From the NCBI GenBank assembly GCA_933228895.1, contig OW121847.1:89259656-89323655 (forward strand): a DNA stretch of 64,000 bases. Reading direction: 5' to 3'. Of this stretch, positions 12,001 to 24,759 are shown one piece after another. The stretch is from Platycnemis pennipes (taxonomy: Eukaryota > Arthropoda > Insecta > Odonata > Platycnemididae). Numbering within the stretch: the first letter of the stretch is position 1; the number at the start of each line of letters is the position of its first letter. The position numbers and the translations under genes are program-made. A model generated the notes under the pieces. It made no database searches and was not told where the DNA came from. It saw only the letters and a program-made list of their open reading frames with translations.

Positions 12001-13125
12001 TATCCGTTACACATGGCTGTGACGGTATACGAGTGAGTACGCAGATCGTGATAGCAAGCTTAGAGTATGCTTAGCATTGCAGCAAGGCTTCCCTCACTCG
12101 TATGATGAATTGATTATTAGAATCCCCACACCCGTGCTCCTCCCAAGACGGCCTCGTCCCTCCCTGACTTAATCCACATTCCAATCCTTAGAGAAGTCCA
12201 TGGCGGCCTTGGACCTGTTGATTCACTTTCTCAATCCCTCATAGAGCCACCCTCTCTTCCCTTTTCTTACGCCCTCCTTCTGTCGTGTTTACTCACACTT
12301 CCTGATTCGGCTTTCAGTCCGTTTATCCTTGTCATTTGGGTGATCCAATCCCATTGCTGATCTCGCGCTAATGGCCTCTCTACCTGAAGGGAAAATGCGT
12401 CTGTTAATGACGTCCATGCCTCAGAAGACGATGAAAGGGAACCGACGTCTACAGCAGGCTCTTAAATTGTCGGATGGATAGGATAAAACTTTCAGGGGCC
12501 GTATGAATTCTTTGAGTAAGTCGGCAAAGATTAAGAATAACCACAAAGATAATATGAATGGCTTTATCATTTTGGAGCAATCATGTGTTATTTTTTATTT
12601 CATAGTGTTTCTTCTATTTCTTCCTAGAAATTTAAATTACGGTGAAATCCATGAATGTGTCAAAATCAAATAGTATCCATTCTAAGCTTAGCTTCGTACT
12701 CAAACACTCCGATTTAAATGTAAACGCTGTTACATATATAAGCTTTCGATTTTCGAATCACCAGACGGGTGTCTCATTCCTATTCTTCAAGTAGTCAATC
12801 TGTGCACTTAACTTCCTAGAAAATGCAATGTTAATTCTCACTACTTTTAAAGCAAAAGGCAATGATTATCCGACAACATTTTAACATTCTCGGGTGAACA
12901 CATAAATACCATTGGAATAAATGTGAGGTGTAGAAAATATTTATACGAAGTGAATTGAGCAGAGCCAAAGGCTGTGCCATTTATTTAATTCCGCAATATT
13001 TCGGTTTATTCTCCATTAGGACTAGTTAAGGATTATTTGTTCATTTATTTCAAATATCACCATGATTATTACCAACCAACAATTACACTTATCTTTAGAT
13101 CTAGTCATTAGATTAAAATTTATCG
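12001..13125. other. Unannotated DNA between two LINE B copies
   Basis: Nothing recognised. No long frame or repeat separates the two LINE copies. Confidence 0.5.
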
Positions 13126-13832
13126 TGAGGAAGACACATCCGGGAAATATGCGGCCGAGCGAAGAGAAAACTAGGATTTATGAAAAGAGTACCTGGGAAA
13201 TGCAATGAGAAGACGAATGAGCCATGTTACTTTTCACTAGTTTGGCCCCACCTTGAGTATGTAGCCAGTGTGTGGGATCCGAATGAATAAGGTTTGATCA
13301 GAGAACAAGGTAGTGTGCAGCGTAGAGCAGCTATGTTCGTTAAAAGGTGTTACGATAGGTTTAGTAGTGTATCACATTTAATGCAAGAATTAGGGTGGGA
13401 ATCATTATCAGAGCGTAGGTTAAAATACAGATTAAATGTATTAAAGATTTTTAAATGGGGTAGTTTTACTGAAGATGTTAGACATATATTAAAAACACCA
13501 GCGTATTATGCTAGATTTGAACAGATGAATAAGATTAGAGATATAGATTGTCGTACTGATAGATTCAACATGTCATTTTTCCCCCGTTCTATAAGAGAAC
13601 AGAATAGGCAGCATAGCAAAAGGATAGGGAAGGGAAATATTTTACAGTAGTCTGTAGTGCACGATGCATGCATTAACAACCAATCCCTTAATTACTATGT
13701 AGATACTAACAATGTAGTTGCATGAGACCCTATAGTAGCATGTTTGCATGTCTATAGTGCATGCTTGGTGATATTTAACCCCTGCCATACACCCTCGCGG
13801 TGGCTTGCAGGGTATCGCATAGATGTAGATGA
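13126..13832 (+). pseudogene. LINE family B, second truncated copy
   Basis: Closely similar to the copy at 11255 over its whole length, starting at the REICGR/A region. A TAA interrupts the frame near 13287. From 13294 a 118-codon frame runs through CYDRFSSVSHLMQELGWESL, IRDIDCRTDRFNMSFFPRS and IREQNRQ. It ends in the same untranslated region and GTAGATG tail. The high similarity between the two copies suggests insertions from closely related sources. Confidence 0.82.
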
Positions 13833-16128
13833 GATACTTCCCGCAGTGATGATATAGGTATTGAGTTAATATTTCTCCGCAATCACAATATAACATCTCC
13901 CTAATATATTTCCATGCATAGGTTGTTGATTTCGAAACTAAAGCCACAAACGGGCTTACCTCAACTCAAAAATAAAGAATTTTATTTAAACGTTGAGTGG
14001 GGTTTCACCAAAAGTCAGGGACAGCTTAATTCACGCATGTATTAAAATACCACAAGTGTCAAAGTCAAAATGATACAATGCTCATTTTCTTAGTAGCTGT
14101 TTAGCTGCCCACCGGCATCCATTATTTTCATTTCCGCTCACTGCAACTCATATTTCATCCGTATTTTGCTTCACTTGCGTTACTTTACATGTGGGATCAT
14201 TCAAACGCATAAGAATTATGTGCGTGAAGAGTAAATGAGGAAAAGAAACACACGTTAGCTAGAGATAGTGGTCATGGCCACCAAACGTTATTCTTTTTTT
14301 TCTGTTTTCTATGTTCTATTTTCACAATAAATAATAACAAAAACGTTGAGAAAAAACCCTTTTAAATTCTACAGCAGATGAATGATGGTACTATATTAGC
14401 AATGGTGTCTACTTCAATCACAATCAACACCCACTGAGTACGTCTTATACTTGTCAGTCTTAATGCAGGCAGATGAACACAAAATTAAAATCTTCAATCA
14501 TTAATGTGGAATTTTCATTTTCTACACGCGCGAAAAGGAGAAATTCTGGTACAAACATTTTCGAACTTTACTTTTTTATCAAACATTTGTAACAATTAAT
14601 GGGTTCTCTGGTAAAAAATCGGGTGAAAAAGTTTTAGCACAAATATTATTACAACATGTTTATGATTAGAAGTTAATGAGCCGACTGAACTAAAGATTTC
14701 AACCATATCCTCAATTTCTTCATCAATCAACCGAATGTGCACATCAATGCGATAACCAAGTCTCCAACACCATAAGTGATACAAAGATTTTTAAATCTAA
14801 TTTATGATTAAGGTAAGAAAGTAGTGTTTATAATACTAACATGGAATGGTAGATGTCACTATTGATTTTCCTTCTTAAATTCCACAGATATTCATGGATA
14901 CAGTTACTATTTTCGTATGGGCTTCGGTGGCAGTCCTACCATAATCTTACTTGAACAAAGCATGGCTTAAAGTTCATGAGCCTTGGGAGGGAAGTGGTGA
15001 GCGTATGTTTGACGGCATGGTCTTACTTGCAACGAAGAAAGGGATATAAAAAACAGCTTGGTACTTTTTGGGAGAGCAACATAAATGAGATCAATAAAAG
15101 AACACTAGTTACCTTAAGGATATAGAAAGATCCCTAAAATAAGGTAGGAATAATATTTGCGATAAGTGATCCGAGAAGCTTCGAATAACAGCAGACATGA
15201 TAAAGAATATATAAGAAATAAGAAAATTGAAAACAATAAAAGCAGAGGTAGGGAGAAAATGTACAAAAACAGAAAATAACATAGAAGAAAACAAAAGCTA
15301 TATCCTAAAAGAGAGTATCAAATGTGATAGAAAAAGCAAAGGAAAGCAGACATTCCAAAGATAAGGTAATTAGACGCATTCTACAGCAAATTGATGCAAT
15401 TTTCATAAGACCAAAAGGGACATGCATTACTGACTATAAAGAGAAAGCGGGAAAATCACGATTATACCAAGAGAAAAGCAAGCGTTTAAATGAACCTCAA
15501 GGCAAAGAGAGTATGCCTATCGGCTTCTTCTTAGTGTGAGAATATAAAATCTTAGGTATCACACGAGTACAGGAATGAGCCAAGAGTGACGAGAAAGACG
15601 TAAATGGAGAAAAAAGTAAAGTAAACAATATTTAAGCGGCAATAAACAATTGTACGGAGAAAAAGGGAAGCATGAATATTTAGAACTTTCATCAAAAATT
15701 TATTGGGAATAAGTATTTATAGGAACTTAAGTTTCACCAAAAGGCTGCAAATATGAAACTGATTTGTTTTTGTTACAAAAAATAGCTAAACTATGTGAAA
15801 ACAATTCGAAGTATGCTTCATTTCCCACATAAAATTTGAGGTTCTTAGAATAATATGACATTAGAGAAATAGCACTTTGATGGGGATCAATTCAGACATG
15901 CAAAATAACCTGTGCCGCAGCTGTGGTGATTAAAAAGCCAATTGACGTTTAAAAGAAAAGGAAAAATGCTTAAAATTGTCGTAGATCTATTTCGAACTTT
16001 TAGTCATAAGAAAATACTAAGATGGAAAGAAAATGTTGGCTATACAATAAGAAGAAACATCTATCAGTGATAGCTAACATCACGAGAAAACGATCTGTTT
16101 CAGGGGTAACTTTGTGAAATTTTTCCAT
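13833..16128. other. Unannotated AT-rich DNA
   Basis: No recognised feature. Frames are short and none matches a known family. Confidence 0.5.
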
Positions 16129-16200
16129 GGTGGAGAAAACAAACTTTGCAAATTTCACTAAATAGATTTATTCACGACCCACGAGTTTGTTTTCTCCACC
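16129..16200. repeat. 17-bp perfect inverted repeat
   Basis: GGTGGAGAAAACAAACT at 16129-16145 is perfectly complementary to 16184-16200, with a 38-base loop. The words GTGAAATTT (16113) and AAATTTCAC (about 16150) form a second partial inverted pair. It could form a stem-loop or be the trace of a small foldback element. Confidence 0.85.
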
Positions 16201-18180
16201 AGCTAAAATCACGTTATGCTTCAGTGATATAATCAAATTGTCTAATATATATCTCACACGACAAGTAAGGATAACAAAATCCATGTTGAACACCGGGAAA
16301 AGCGCGAATTTTATTACTCTTATATAAAGTAAATAATCTATTTTCTAAGTGAATATTCAACTCTTCCACGAAACGAAGCCCGAAACTATAGAGTACATAG
16401 AGTGGAATTGAGATCGTGAATATTTTAAAAATCCTTAATACAAAAATGTAATGATATAGGCATCCGATGATACTATTGCTCGAGTTTACAAATGCCTTTC
16501 AAACTAATTTAATGACGAACTTTGAAGCTACCAGGCGAAATGTTTTTGGCTTCAACATATACGTTTGTCCAATTTAGTCCACAGAGCAATGGAATGACAA
16601 CTCCTCCAACCAATTAAAATACCCTTTTGGAATGCAGCTCTTAGTTGGGATCCTGAGGTGTTCATTGCCACAGTATTGACTCTGTCTCTGCGCTGTCCTC
16701 TTCATGGATGGATTATGAGTGCAAAGAAAGTTAATTTATATCATTAGATTTAAGCCAAATATTAGATCTTGATATTTGCTCAGTTAAAGCTAAGATATTT
16801 GCTCAGTTAAGTTTGCTCGTTTTCCTTCAGCGTGATAAAAACTGCTAGCAACTTTCGACAGCAATTCCAATGCAATTACTTCCAAGACGAACCGTGGACG
16901 TTTTTGACTTCGATCTACGATATCTTCCGAATTTTTCATCACCAACAGAGGGTGGGGGCGTCAACTGTTTATTAGACACCATGGCATTCCACAGTTGACG
17001 CTGGACGATGAAACGGCAGAGGAGAACGGATCCATCCTCCTTCCCTTACTTCCAGCGCAAGTCCCCCCCACCGTCCCCGTCAGTGAAACCTTCTCCAAAC
17101 CTCCCTCCTCTCGTCCTTCTCACCCTGCCCCTCCCAAATCCCTCCTCTACTCCCTACATCCCTCTACCGAAGGGCCAGCCTCCTCCTTTTACTCAAACCA
17201 AACCATCCCTCTCCTTCTCCCGGCTAACCCACCGCCAACTTTTTTCATTTATCCCGAAGGCTATCGGAGTATGGTGGGCGCAAAAGGGATGCCACTCCTA
17301 CTCTCGTTGAGGAAGATAGATGGCTTTTCATTTGCCGGAATAAGTGCAGAAGAATAAAATTGCTGTACCATGTCGTTAGGGAGGACGAGGCCTACCCCAA
17401 ACATATCGACCCAATTATCGGATGCGATGAGCGTCGAGTTTTTCACCCATTTGGGCCAACGAAAAACACGTGGATGACCAGATAGTTTAAACAAAATGCG
17501 GAATAGCTTAGGTTCGATCATCCTCTTCACACACAGTCTCGTTCACCAACGGAAATCCACGGACGCGTGATGGAAATTCGAGATTTAAAAAAAATCTCCG
17601 AGCGAGACAAATTAACAAAATATTCTTACTGAAAATTTGTAGCCGAGTATTAAATTTAATTAAATTTATAATAACAATACTATATTTTAGCAGCATTATT
17701 TACATGCAAAAGCGAGTCAGCTCAATGGGTTGAGAGCTTTGTAAATAGTTGAGAGCCCAGGATTAAAATCTGGGTTTTAATGCACACGCAGACGGCTTAA
17801 GCTGATTTTTTGTTTGCAATACTTTTTGGGCAACCGGAAATGGGGGGGGGGGGGAGCTGCCTACTTCTCTGGCTCAATAAAGCTCAGGGAAAATGCCATT
17901 ACACTAGGCGAGCTCCACTCTAAGCTATCAAACCGACCTCTGGGTTAATGACCAGAGCAGTTTAACCTTTGCGTAATGATAAATAAAAACATTCGAACGC
18001 GAGTAATCTAACGCCGTTATCGGTTCAGGACGTGGATTTAGGTCAAAATGTCGAGAGAGATGATTCCAAGAAAGATACTTTCTTAGGTAACAATGACTAA
18101 AAAACAAAAGCTAATGACAGCACACACCGCTGAGCAACGCTGTCCGGATATGAGCGAATATCAGGGAGGAAACATCCTAA
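16201..18180. other. Unannotated DNA with proline-rich frames and a G-run
   Basis: At 16995-17357 two overlapping frames translate a C-rich strand into proline/serine-rich peptides; this looks like composition rather than coding. A homopolymer of about 14 G lies near 17840. A weak tRNA-like stretch (AGTCAGCTCAATGGGTTGAG) is at 17715-17780. Confidence 0.4.
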
Positions 18181-18189
18181 GTCACAAGG

Positions 18190-18570
18190 GGCGCAGTCTC
18201 GGCTGGTAGGTTTTAAAGCGGGATCGAAGAAAAACATGAAATGCGAGCAAGACGGAACACTCAGGAGCACTCAAGAGCCACGTTTACGGGCACTTTTCCC
18301 GTCCATATCTTTATTGAGTCCGCTTCAGCGGCGCGAAGGTATTTACAGCTCCTCCACGCCCGCTCTCACCACTCTCCCCTTAGACGCGTCTTTATCCCCC
18401 TAATATCCTCTCAGGCTTCCCCTTTAACCCACCCTCCGGCGTACCCTTGGTTAAGCAGGGGTCGCTCGCTAACTGTGCCCACCCAAGTCGATATCTGCAT
18501 TTCCCCGCCGCCGCCCCCCGCAATACAGACATCTTCCCTTATTTACGGTGGGGGAACTGGAATACGCACA
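18190..18570 (-). repeat. Possible solo LTR
   Basis: Read on the minus strand, a GC-rich block leads to the polyadenylation signal AATAAA (positions 18315 down to 18310) and then a stretch such as an LTR U5 would have. It stands out from the AT-rich flanks. Clear TG...CA ends and target duplications were not found, so this is a weak call. Confidence 0.2.
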
Positions 18571-19855
18571 TTATGACGTGATAAGGGTAGCAAAGGCGGT
18601 ATAAAGCATAATCCCAAGGGGCCAAATCCTGATGATCCCTTCAGAACAGGAGGGAAAAAACTATGCCAAGGAAAACCTAGGAGTTCAGAAAAATGACTGG
18701 TACCTCACTTACTAACCACTGGCGGAAAGGAAATGAAATCGTCGCAAAAACAAAGGCTCATTTTACCCCTCCAATTATATTATAATCTCATAGATGAGAA
18801 AATTTAGTTATACAACGAGAAAAATTAAAAAAAAATATTTGGGTTAAAAAATATTGTTCCTTAATAGAGTTTAAACTGCTGAGGGAATACGGGGAAAAAA
18901 TAATTTATTAGTAAAATTTTGGTGACGTGAGATGCCATCGACTTCTATTGTTTTCTAAGCGGCAGATAATGATTAGATTAATGAACAAACAGAAATATAA
19001 AAAATACTTATCACAAACGTATGGGAGGCCAAAAAAAAACAAATATTAAACACATAAGAGTGGACACAAAAAAGTTTGGAATGACATCACTGTCACCAAT
19101 ATTTTTTTTTCAATTAACTTGCACCAAATATCAGTTCCCTGCGCAGGCCAAATTAACTCTTGAGAAAAACACGTACCTACTCGATATTTTCTATAAGTAC
19201 CAAATGAGTAGGTACTATTTCTTCTCAATAATCACAATTTTTTAATGCAACTAGCAAGTACATAAAAATGAAAAGTTGCAAAAAGAACCGTCTCATTCAT
19301 AACTATACTAAGTATATTTATATTGGGATACATCTATGCACCTAAGACTCATATAAAAAATACTTGAACTAAACCATCTCATTGGTATAGTTGGCGGTAT
19401 ATACTTTTTAGAATGATCCAAGGGGTCTTTGGATGAAATACACGAGTTAAATCCCAGGTACGGGAATATGCATCTCGCGCTACGCATATACCAAAGATTG
19501 ACATACTTTTACTTTCCGAGAGAATTTGTGAAGTGATCTACTTTTAGGAGTAAATAACCGTTGAAACAGTTTTGCCCCTTAAGTTAAATACTAAGCTAGG
19601 AATTTTTGCGAGGAAAACGTATCGGGTGAGGACTGTTGATATGCAGTACGGTGGTAACAAACTCACAAATTTGGAACCTGTGACATACACGCAAATACTA
19701 GGCCACTTCTACTTCATGATGGAAAATATAGTACAATCAGGGGTACATAGAGCATGTAAATTACATGAAGACTCCCCGTTATCGTCGGTTCAATGTCATG
19801 AAGAATACACACAGCATATCTACATATTTACTTATATGTGGTGCCAATACGTAGA
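18571..19855. other. Unannotated AT-rich DNA
   Basis: Nothing firm. A small inverted pair GTACCTACTC/GAGTAGGTAC lies near 19180-19214. A frame from 19572 to 20150 (192 codons) has no recognisable domain and runs antisense into the RNase H gene remnant, so I take it as chance. Confidence 0.4.
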
Positions 19856-19859
19856 ACAA

Positions 19860-20045
19860 ATGTGCTCCGTATTAAATACTGGCGTCCGAGCCGTTGGCAG
19901 AGTACTCACCTTTCAATCTATGGAGGAAGGGGATCTATTGACGAAGGAGACTGGGCGCACGACCCTACTTCGGCCCACCTTCAACTCAACCGCCTTGGTC
20001 CGCGCCCCCGCGCTTATATACCTTGGCGCGGCCAAGATGGCCGGC
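19860..20045 (-). promoter_or_regulatory. Promoter-like GC-rich segment downstream of RNase H
   Basis: On the minus strand, directly after the RNase H stop, a GC-rich stretch contains GGTATATAAGCGCGGG (TATA-box-like, near 20020). About 110 bases further on is AAAGGTGAGTA (near 19905), a good match to a splice donor. Such a layout would fit a terminal repeat of the retroelement carrying its promoter. It is inferred only from motifs. Confidence 0.25.
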
Positions 20046-20423
20046 CTAAGCATAAAGCTGCGAGAGGACGGTCCGCGAAGGACGGTCGGCAAGGTTGGCC
20101 GAGGTAGGGACGTACCTACAGGACACAGAATGTGTCAAATCCCTTATTAATTTCAGGTAGGGGTTACAAAATTCGTCAAAGGAAAATAACAGGCCCGTGC
20201 CGCGGTGTAGGGCCGCGAGCACGGCTTGGTTGTCAGAATACATACTAAGGTGGCTGAAGGCCGGCAAATAGTTAAACAAATATAATATACCCTTCAATGC
20301 GGCAATTGCCTCAGCGAAGTAAATTGCTTGTTGTTCATGAAACCGTTCAATACGGGTAATCTGTAGGGCTTCACAAACAACAGCCCATTGGAAAGGAGTG
20401 GCGTCGCTGTGAACCTGAAACAT
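20046..20423 (-). pseudogene. Retroelement RNase H domain
   Basis: The 125-residue frame is an RNase H fold. VHSDAT near the start gives the first Asp, FAEAIAALKG the Glu, YSDNQAVLAAL the second Asp, and YVPTSANLADRPSR the last Asp. All four expected acidic positions are present. RNase H removes RNA from RNA:DNA hybrids during reverse transcription. The reverse transcriptase that should precede it (at higher coordinates) is missing, so this is an orphaned tail. Motif spacing fits DIRS/tyrosine-recombinase or related retroelements better than common Gypsy, but I cannot settle the class. Confidence 0.65.
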
Positions 20424-20514
20424 GGAACATTGCCGTGTTCGGGCGAAAATACCTTCGTCATAAAATGTTTTTAACCACAGTGTTCTGCGACGATAAACAT
20501 GCCTGCTTTGCTAT

Positions 20515-20870
20515 ATATCCATTATCATTGGTCAACAATGCTAGGATTGGTTTGACGCAGCTTTCCACTCAATTCTTCTATCGGCCAACCTTTTCATTTT
20601 GACGTAATTCTCCTCTTTTATACCCCTCACTACCTGTTCCATCTCATACGAGGCCTGCCTTTTCCAATCTTCCCGCTCACTTTTCCCTCGACAATTGTCT
20701 TCATCAGGCCAATGTGTCTCAAGATATGGTCGATTAAGTTGCCCCTTCTTCTTTTTAGAGTTTTCAGCAGACTTCTCTTTTCTCCCACTCTTCTTAGGAC
20801 TTCCTCGTTACTTGCTCGGTCGATCCATTTAATCTTCATCATTCTTCTGTAGCACCACATTTCGAATGCT
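20515..20870 (-). pseudogene. LINE family A 3' end
   Basis: The minus strand encodes FEMWCYRRMMKIKWIDR, NEEVLRRVGEKRSLLKTL and LMKTIVEGKVSGKIGKGRPR, the conserved C-terminal tail of a LINE polyprotein. It then passes into the 3' end with GCTGCGTCAAACCAATCC and a GAT-rich terminus. The same block recurs at 23.4, 34.7, 43.8 and 53.8 kb. It is 5' truncated and slightly frame-damaged. Confidence 0.8.
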
Positions 20871-22684
20871 CTACCCTTACTATTTCTTTCTTGCTTCGTT
20901 GGTTCCTAGGTATATCCAGCGAAAACATAGTTCCTGATTTTGTTCCGTTTGGAGAACAGTTAAAAGCCAGCACACTGTTCGTCGGATGGAATGTGTTCCT
21001 ATTCGCACCTCTAGTTAGAGATGACGACGACGGTATTCTCTCGGCGGGTCTTTCGCACATTAAAAAATCCTAATACACCAATATACCCTGAAAACACAAT
21101 TTCTCCATCTTTCGGATACCTCCCCCGAAATCACTTGAACAATAATCACTATTATTATGAGAAAATTTGAAGAGCACGAGTTACCGGAGAAAAAATGGGT
21201 CAAAAGGCCACCGAATGTATTTTCTATCTCTTCCGATGAAATTACCCTGTGTCCATTTAACCCCCACTACCAATGGATGTAGGTACTACCTTCGAGTAAT
21301 TATCCAAAAGAATCATACTTACCGAATAATGACGACTCCTCCTCCCTTCTTCATGGAACAACGACCTGGGACACCTGTCACAGCATATGTGAGATGCACG
21401 AGGCACTGCGAAGAGAAAAATGAAAGGTCAATCTTGGGATTGTCACCGAAAATAATCTGCGAAGAGACAGCACTTATGTAATAAATATATAAAACATTGT
21501 GACATGAAAGTATCTGTCGGCGAAAAATATGAATTATTATTCATTGCTTTTTTCTGAGTCATGGTACGTATGAAAGAATATTAAACGAATGTATTACTTC
21601 ATGAATGGAAAAAGTTAGTGACTTGGGCCAATAATGAAAGATTTAAGAGCTTCATTCTTCCTGTAGTGGAAGTAACACACATTAAATCAAATCATTAAAC
21701 AACACTTGCAGTTTTCCACGGATATCAGTTCAAATCTGAGGAAAAGTGTCGTTTGATTAAAAATGAATTGTCGCAGTTTTGCAAGAGTTTATTTTCTTTG
21801 GTAAATACGTTTCTGGTCTTAATCATTGTCAGAATGAATCAGCACCCTCACTTCATCGATTAAGAGTCACAGAATGTCGCGTATCAAATATAAATACCCG
21901 TGAATAGGCAGTCAACACCAGTAAGGAATGAAATAAGGAATCGTGCCTATGATTACCACCACAGGAAACGTGATGGTGAATGATGATCGATCGCCAACAT
22001 TTTCTGAATGCGCACCATTTCAAACTACGCATACAGCATGGACCATCAAGAGTAAATATTATCACCAACGCTCTTTAGGACTTTCTACTAGGAAAACCAT
22101 TATATATTTACGAAATATATTCAATTCAAGTGAGTTACTTACCACTTCCACTGCGAGAAGGATATTCAGCTCACAATCAGTAGCCTACGTCATTTGAGGT
22201 AAATATCCGAAACATAAACGCGAGATTTAAGTGAGCGCACAACAACACCTAAGCAAAGAGAGAGGAGCTCGTTGACAGTAACGTGATTCTCTCTACCGAC
22301 ACTTTACCTTACTAGAAAAACGTGTATGCAATTGACCTTTGAAGAGCAAGTGAGGGAGGGGGGGGATCAAAATCTCTAGCTCGGTCCCCAACGTTCCCTA
22401 CGAGAGGAAATCTCATCGCTGTGACAGAGAAGCTGAGAGGGCACTATAATTTCATTACAAGAGAAGAGAGAGAAATAAATTCTCCAAGAGAAAAGAATCA
22501 CAGACTTCTCGTACCAAAAATAAAAAACGGATAAAAATCCGACCGTGAAGGGAGGCAGTTGAGAAGAGAAAGCGCAAGTATATTTTACACCCGACAAACT
22601 ATTAGAGACGAGAGAGACAAGGAAAGAAATTAAGGTCGTAATACACGAGAGCAATGACAAGAACAGCCTTTGGCTTGCAATCTT
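20871..22684. other. Unannotated DNA
   Basis: No recognised feature. Frames up to about 104 codons on the plus strand (21167-21481) lack family resemblance. Confidence 0.45.
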
Positions 22685-23050
22685 GGGAGATAAGGGGACG
22701 TGGGCGGCGGGGGCGAGAAGGGAGAGGCGCGAGGAGAGGGAAGAGAGACACACCGACAAGCCACCCCGCCGACCATTAGGTCCCTTTGCCCCTCTTCCCC
22801 CTCACCTCCCCCCCCTCCTCCTCCAACACTCCACCTCCTCTGGGAGCATTATTCCGCAAAAACGGGAGCATCCTCAAGGGTGGGGAGATTTACCGCCTCT
22901 TGTCTTATTCAAAGGGCCTCGGGTCCCAAAAGAGTGCGCGTGCGGAAGGAGAGGAGTGAGGGAGAGAGAGAGAGAGGAAGGGGAGAGGAGGCACAGGGAT
23001 CGAGATAGTGAAGTGTAACCGAGAACGTGTGTGGGGGGCTACATGGAGGG
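22685..23050. repeat. Purine-rich low-complexity block
   Basis: Strong GA/GGA bias with GAGAGAGAGAGAG runs (22960-22980), and a pyrimidine-rich inset CCCCCCCTCCTCC near 22810. The frames through it encode Arg/Glu/Gly or Pro runs, as expected from composition. Confidence 0.7.
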
Positions 23051-23434
23051 GACTGGGAATTGGGAAAGAGCAAAGGAAAGCGGGAAATAAACTCGAAAGA
23101 GTGGAAAAAACAAATGAGGCCCGGAAGTAATTGAGGAACAGATTTGAACAAGTAACGAAATCAGGCAGGGAAAGAATTTACGACGGGTGGGAAACTTCCA
23201 TCAACTATTCAAAGGCCAAATTAAAGTGCATTAGCCGGTGGAACCACGGACGATATTTAGATAAGAGTGCGAACAAATTCAGCGTTTTTAGCAGGATTTC
23301 CCTACAACCATAATTATCGTTAACTTATATGTTATTGTTGTACATATTTTATACGTTCATACAATTGTGGAAATCTAAGACCGCATATGAAATAAATGGA
23401 ACACATGGTGATGGATGTAAAAGGAAAGGTAGAT

Positions 23435-23520
23435 TTGAACATGTATAAATTAGCCGACAGGAGAATCGAATGGATTGCTGCGTCAAACCGACCATAGAAT
23501 TAATGACTGATGAAGATGAG
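23435..23520 (+). repeat. LINE family A, very short 3' end
   Basis: The plus strand encodes KLADRRIEWIAASNR followed by stops and GATGAAGATGAGG. This matches the terminal coding block and GAT-rich end seen in the copy at 43768 (RLADRRIEWKAASNQS). Only the last part of the element was copied. Confidence 0.65.
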
Positions 23521-24304
23521 GTCGCTCTTTTCCCGCTCAATATTTTTTTTCATTTTTACATCCTTTTGCACTGATTCTTTGTTTTACAGAAAATTTACTA
23601 TCCTGCAACTGAAGAGAGTACTAAGATATAATAAAAGATAAAGTGAAAACTGGCAAAATATAAAAGGGTATTTGGAACTGACGAAGCGATGAAAAGTTGA
23701 AAGCTCCAAACGGAAAGGTCCTGCCAAACGAGGAAAGTCCAAAAGGAAGGATGAAATATTATGCGCTCGCCAGCAAGTGAAAGTGACTAATTTTTTGCGC
23801 CACCAACCTTTCTCCACCTTAAGGGAAGTAATTTATTTTCCAATGGCGCGGCTGTTTTCCACGCTAGGGAGATTAAGCGCAGGCAAACAGAGATATGAAT
23901 CAAATGATAGCAGTTGGGTCGTTTTTGTGTTGTGCTGCTGCTATATGAATGGGGCCCAAAAATATAAAAATTCATAGCAGAAAATTCCGCATAGATACAA
24001 TGCTCCTCTAGACAGGATTATGCTTTCAGGTACTTCAGCTCTTTAGGTTACACTGAACGACTAACCTCAAGCCAGACTACGACAAGAAATTCGTCCAAGC
24101 TCGAGGGACCTAGCCCGTGAATATTGGGTTTCCATGACAAAACAGCAATATAAACCAAATGACACGCTCAGCCTGGCCCTTTCGTCCTAAATAGAGTAGG
24201 TAGCAAAAAGACGCATCCGATTTTTCAGCGAAGCATGTTTTCCTTAATTTGGTCTCACACCTCATAATCACACTTCGCATAATTAAGATTAAAAAATAAA
24301 ATAC
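23521..24304. other. Unannotated DNA
   Basis: Nothing recognised. Confidence 0.5.
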
Positions 24305-24400
24305 TTCATCTACATCTATATCTACAAAGTACCCTGAAAGCTATCGCGAGGGTGTGCGGCAGGGAGTGAAGATCACCAAACATGCACTATTGAAATGAGT
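24305..24400 (-). repeat. LINE family B terminal 3' fragment
   Basis: CATCTACATCTATATCTAC at the start is the complement of the GTAGATG tail. The following CCCTGAAAGC...GAGGGTGTGCGGCAGGGAGTGA is the complement of the family B 3' untranslated region seen near 11950 and 47600. No coding part remains. Confidence 0.75.
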
Positions 24401-24424
24401 TGACATATTGCCAGAGGAAAACGT

Positions 24425-24510
24425 TTTTCTGGACTTGGAATTGAACTGTGGATCATTGGGTTACAGAGGCAATGCGCAGACCACCACACTACCCAGGATT
24501 TCTAATTCTT
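24425..24510 (-). repeat. tRNA-like SINE head (minus strand)
   Basis: On the minus strand the segment reads GGTAGTGTGGTGGTCTGCGC, then a B box GTTCAATTCC. It has tRNA-like spacing and poor arm pairing. It directly abuts the LINE B tail, so it could be a SINE that borrows the LINE end. Confidence 0.4.
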
Positions 24511-24759
24511 ATTGTGAAATATGAGGATTGGAATTAAATATAAATAACTTATAAGTATAATCATTACTATGCAGCTCCACAAAGTTACATCTGAAGCCTT
24601 GAAGTTTATTTTTATAGAATTAGAATTTCCACGGTTGGCAGGGACCACTGTGAGCGGGGCCAAACATTAAAGGCCATATATGAATATTTTTGTACGAGAA
24701 CTTTAAGAGCTACGGGGGCTGATTATGCCAGTTTATAGCCCAAAAACGGGATTCATCAT

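Noticed and set aside
16995..17357. Proline-rich protein frame
   Set aside because: Two frames are open at once over a C-rich strand, as expected from base composition.
19572..20150. 192-codon frame (plus) as a gene
   Set aside because: It has no recognisable domain and overlaps, antisense, the well-supported RNase H frame and its GC-rich downstream block.
22685..23050. Arg/Glu-rich protein frames in the GA-rich block
   Set aside because: Low-complexity purine run; several frames are open together.
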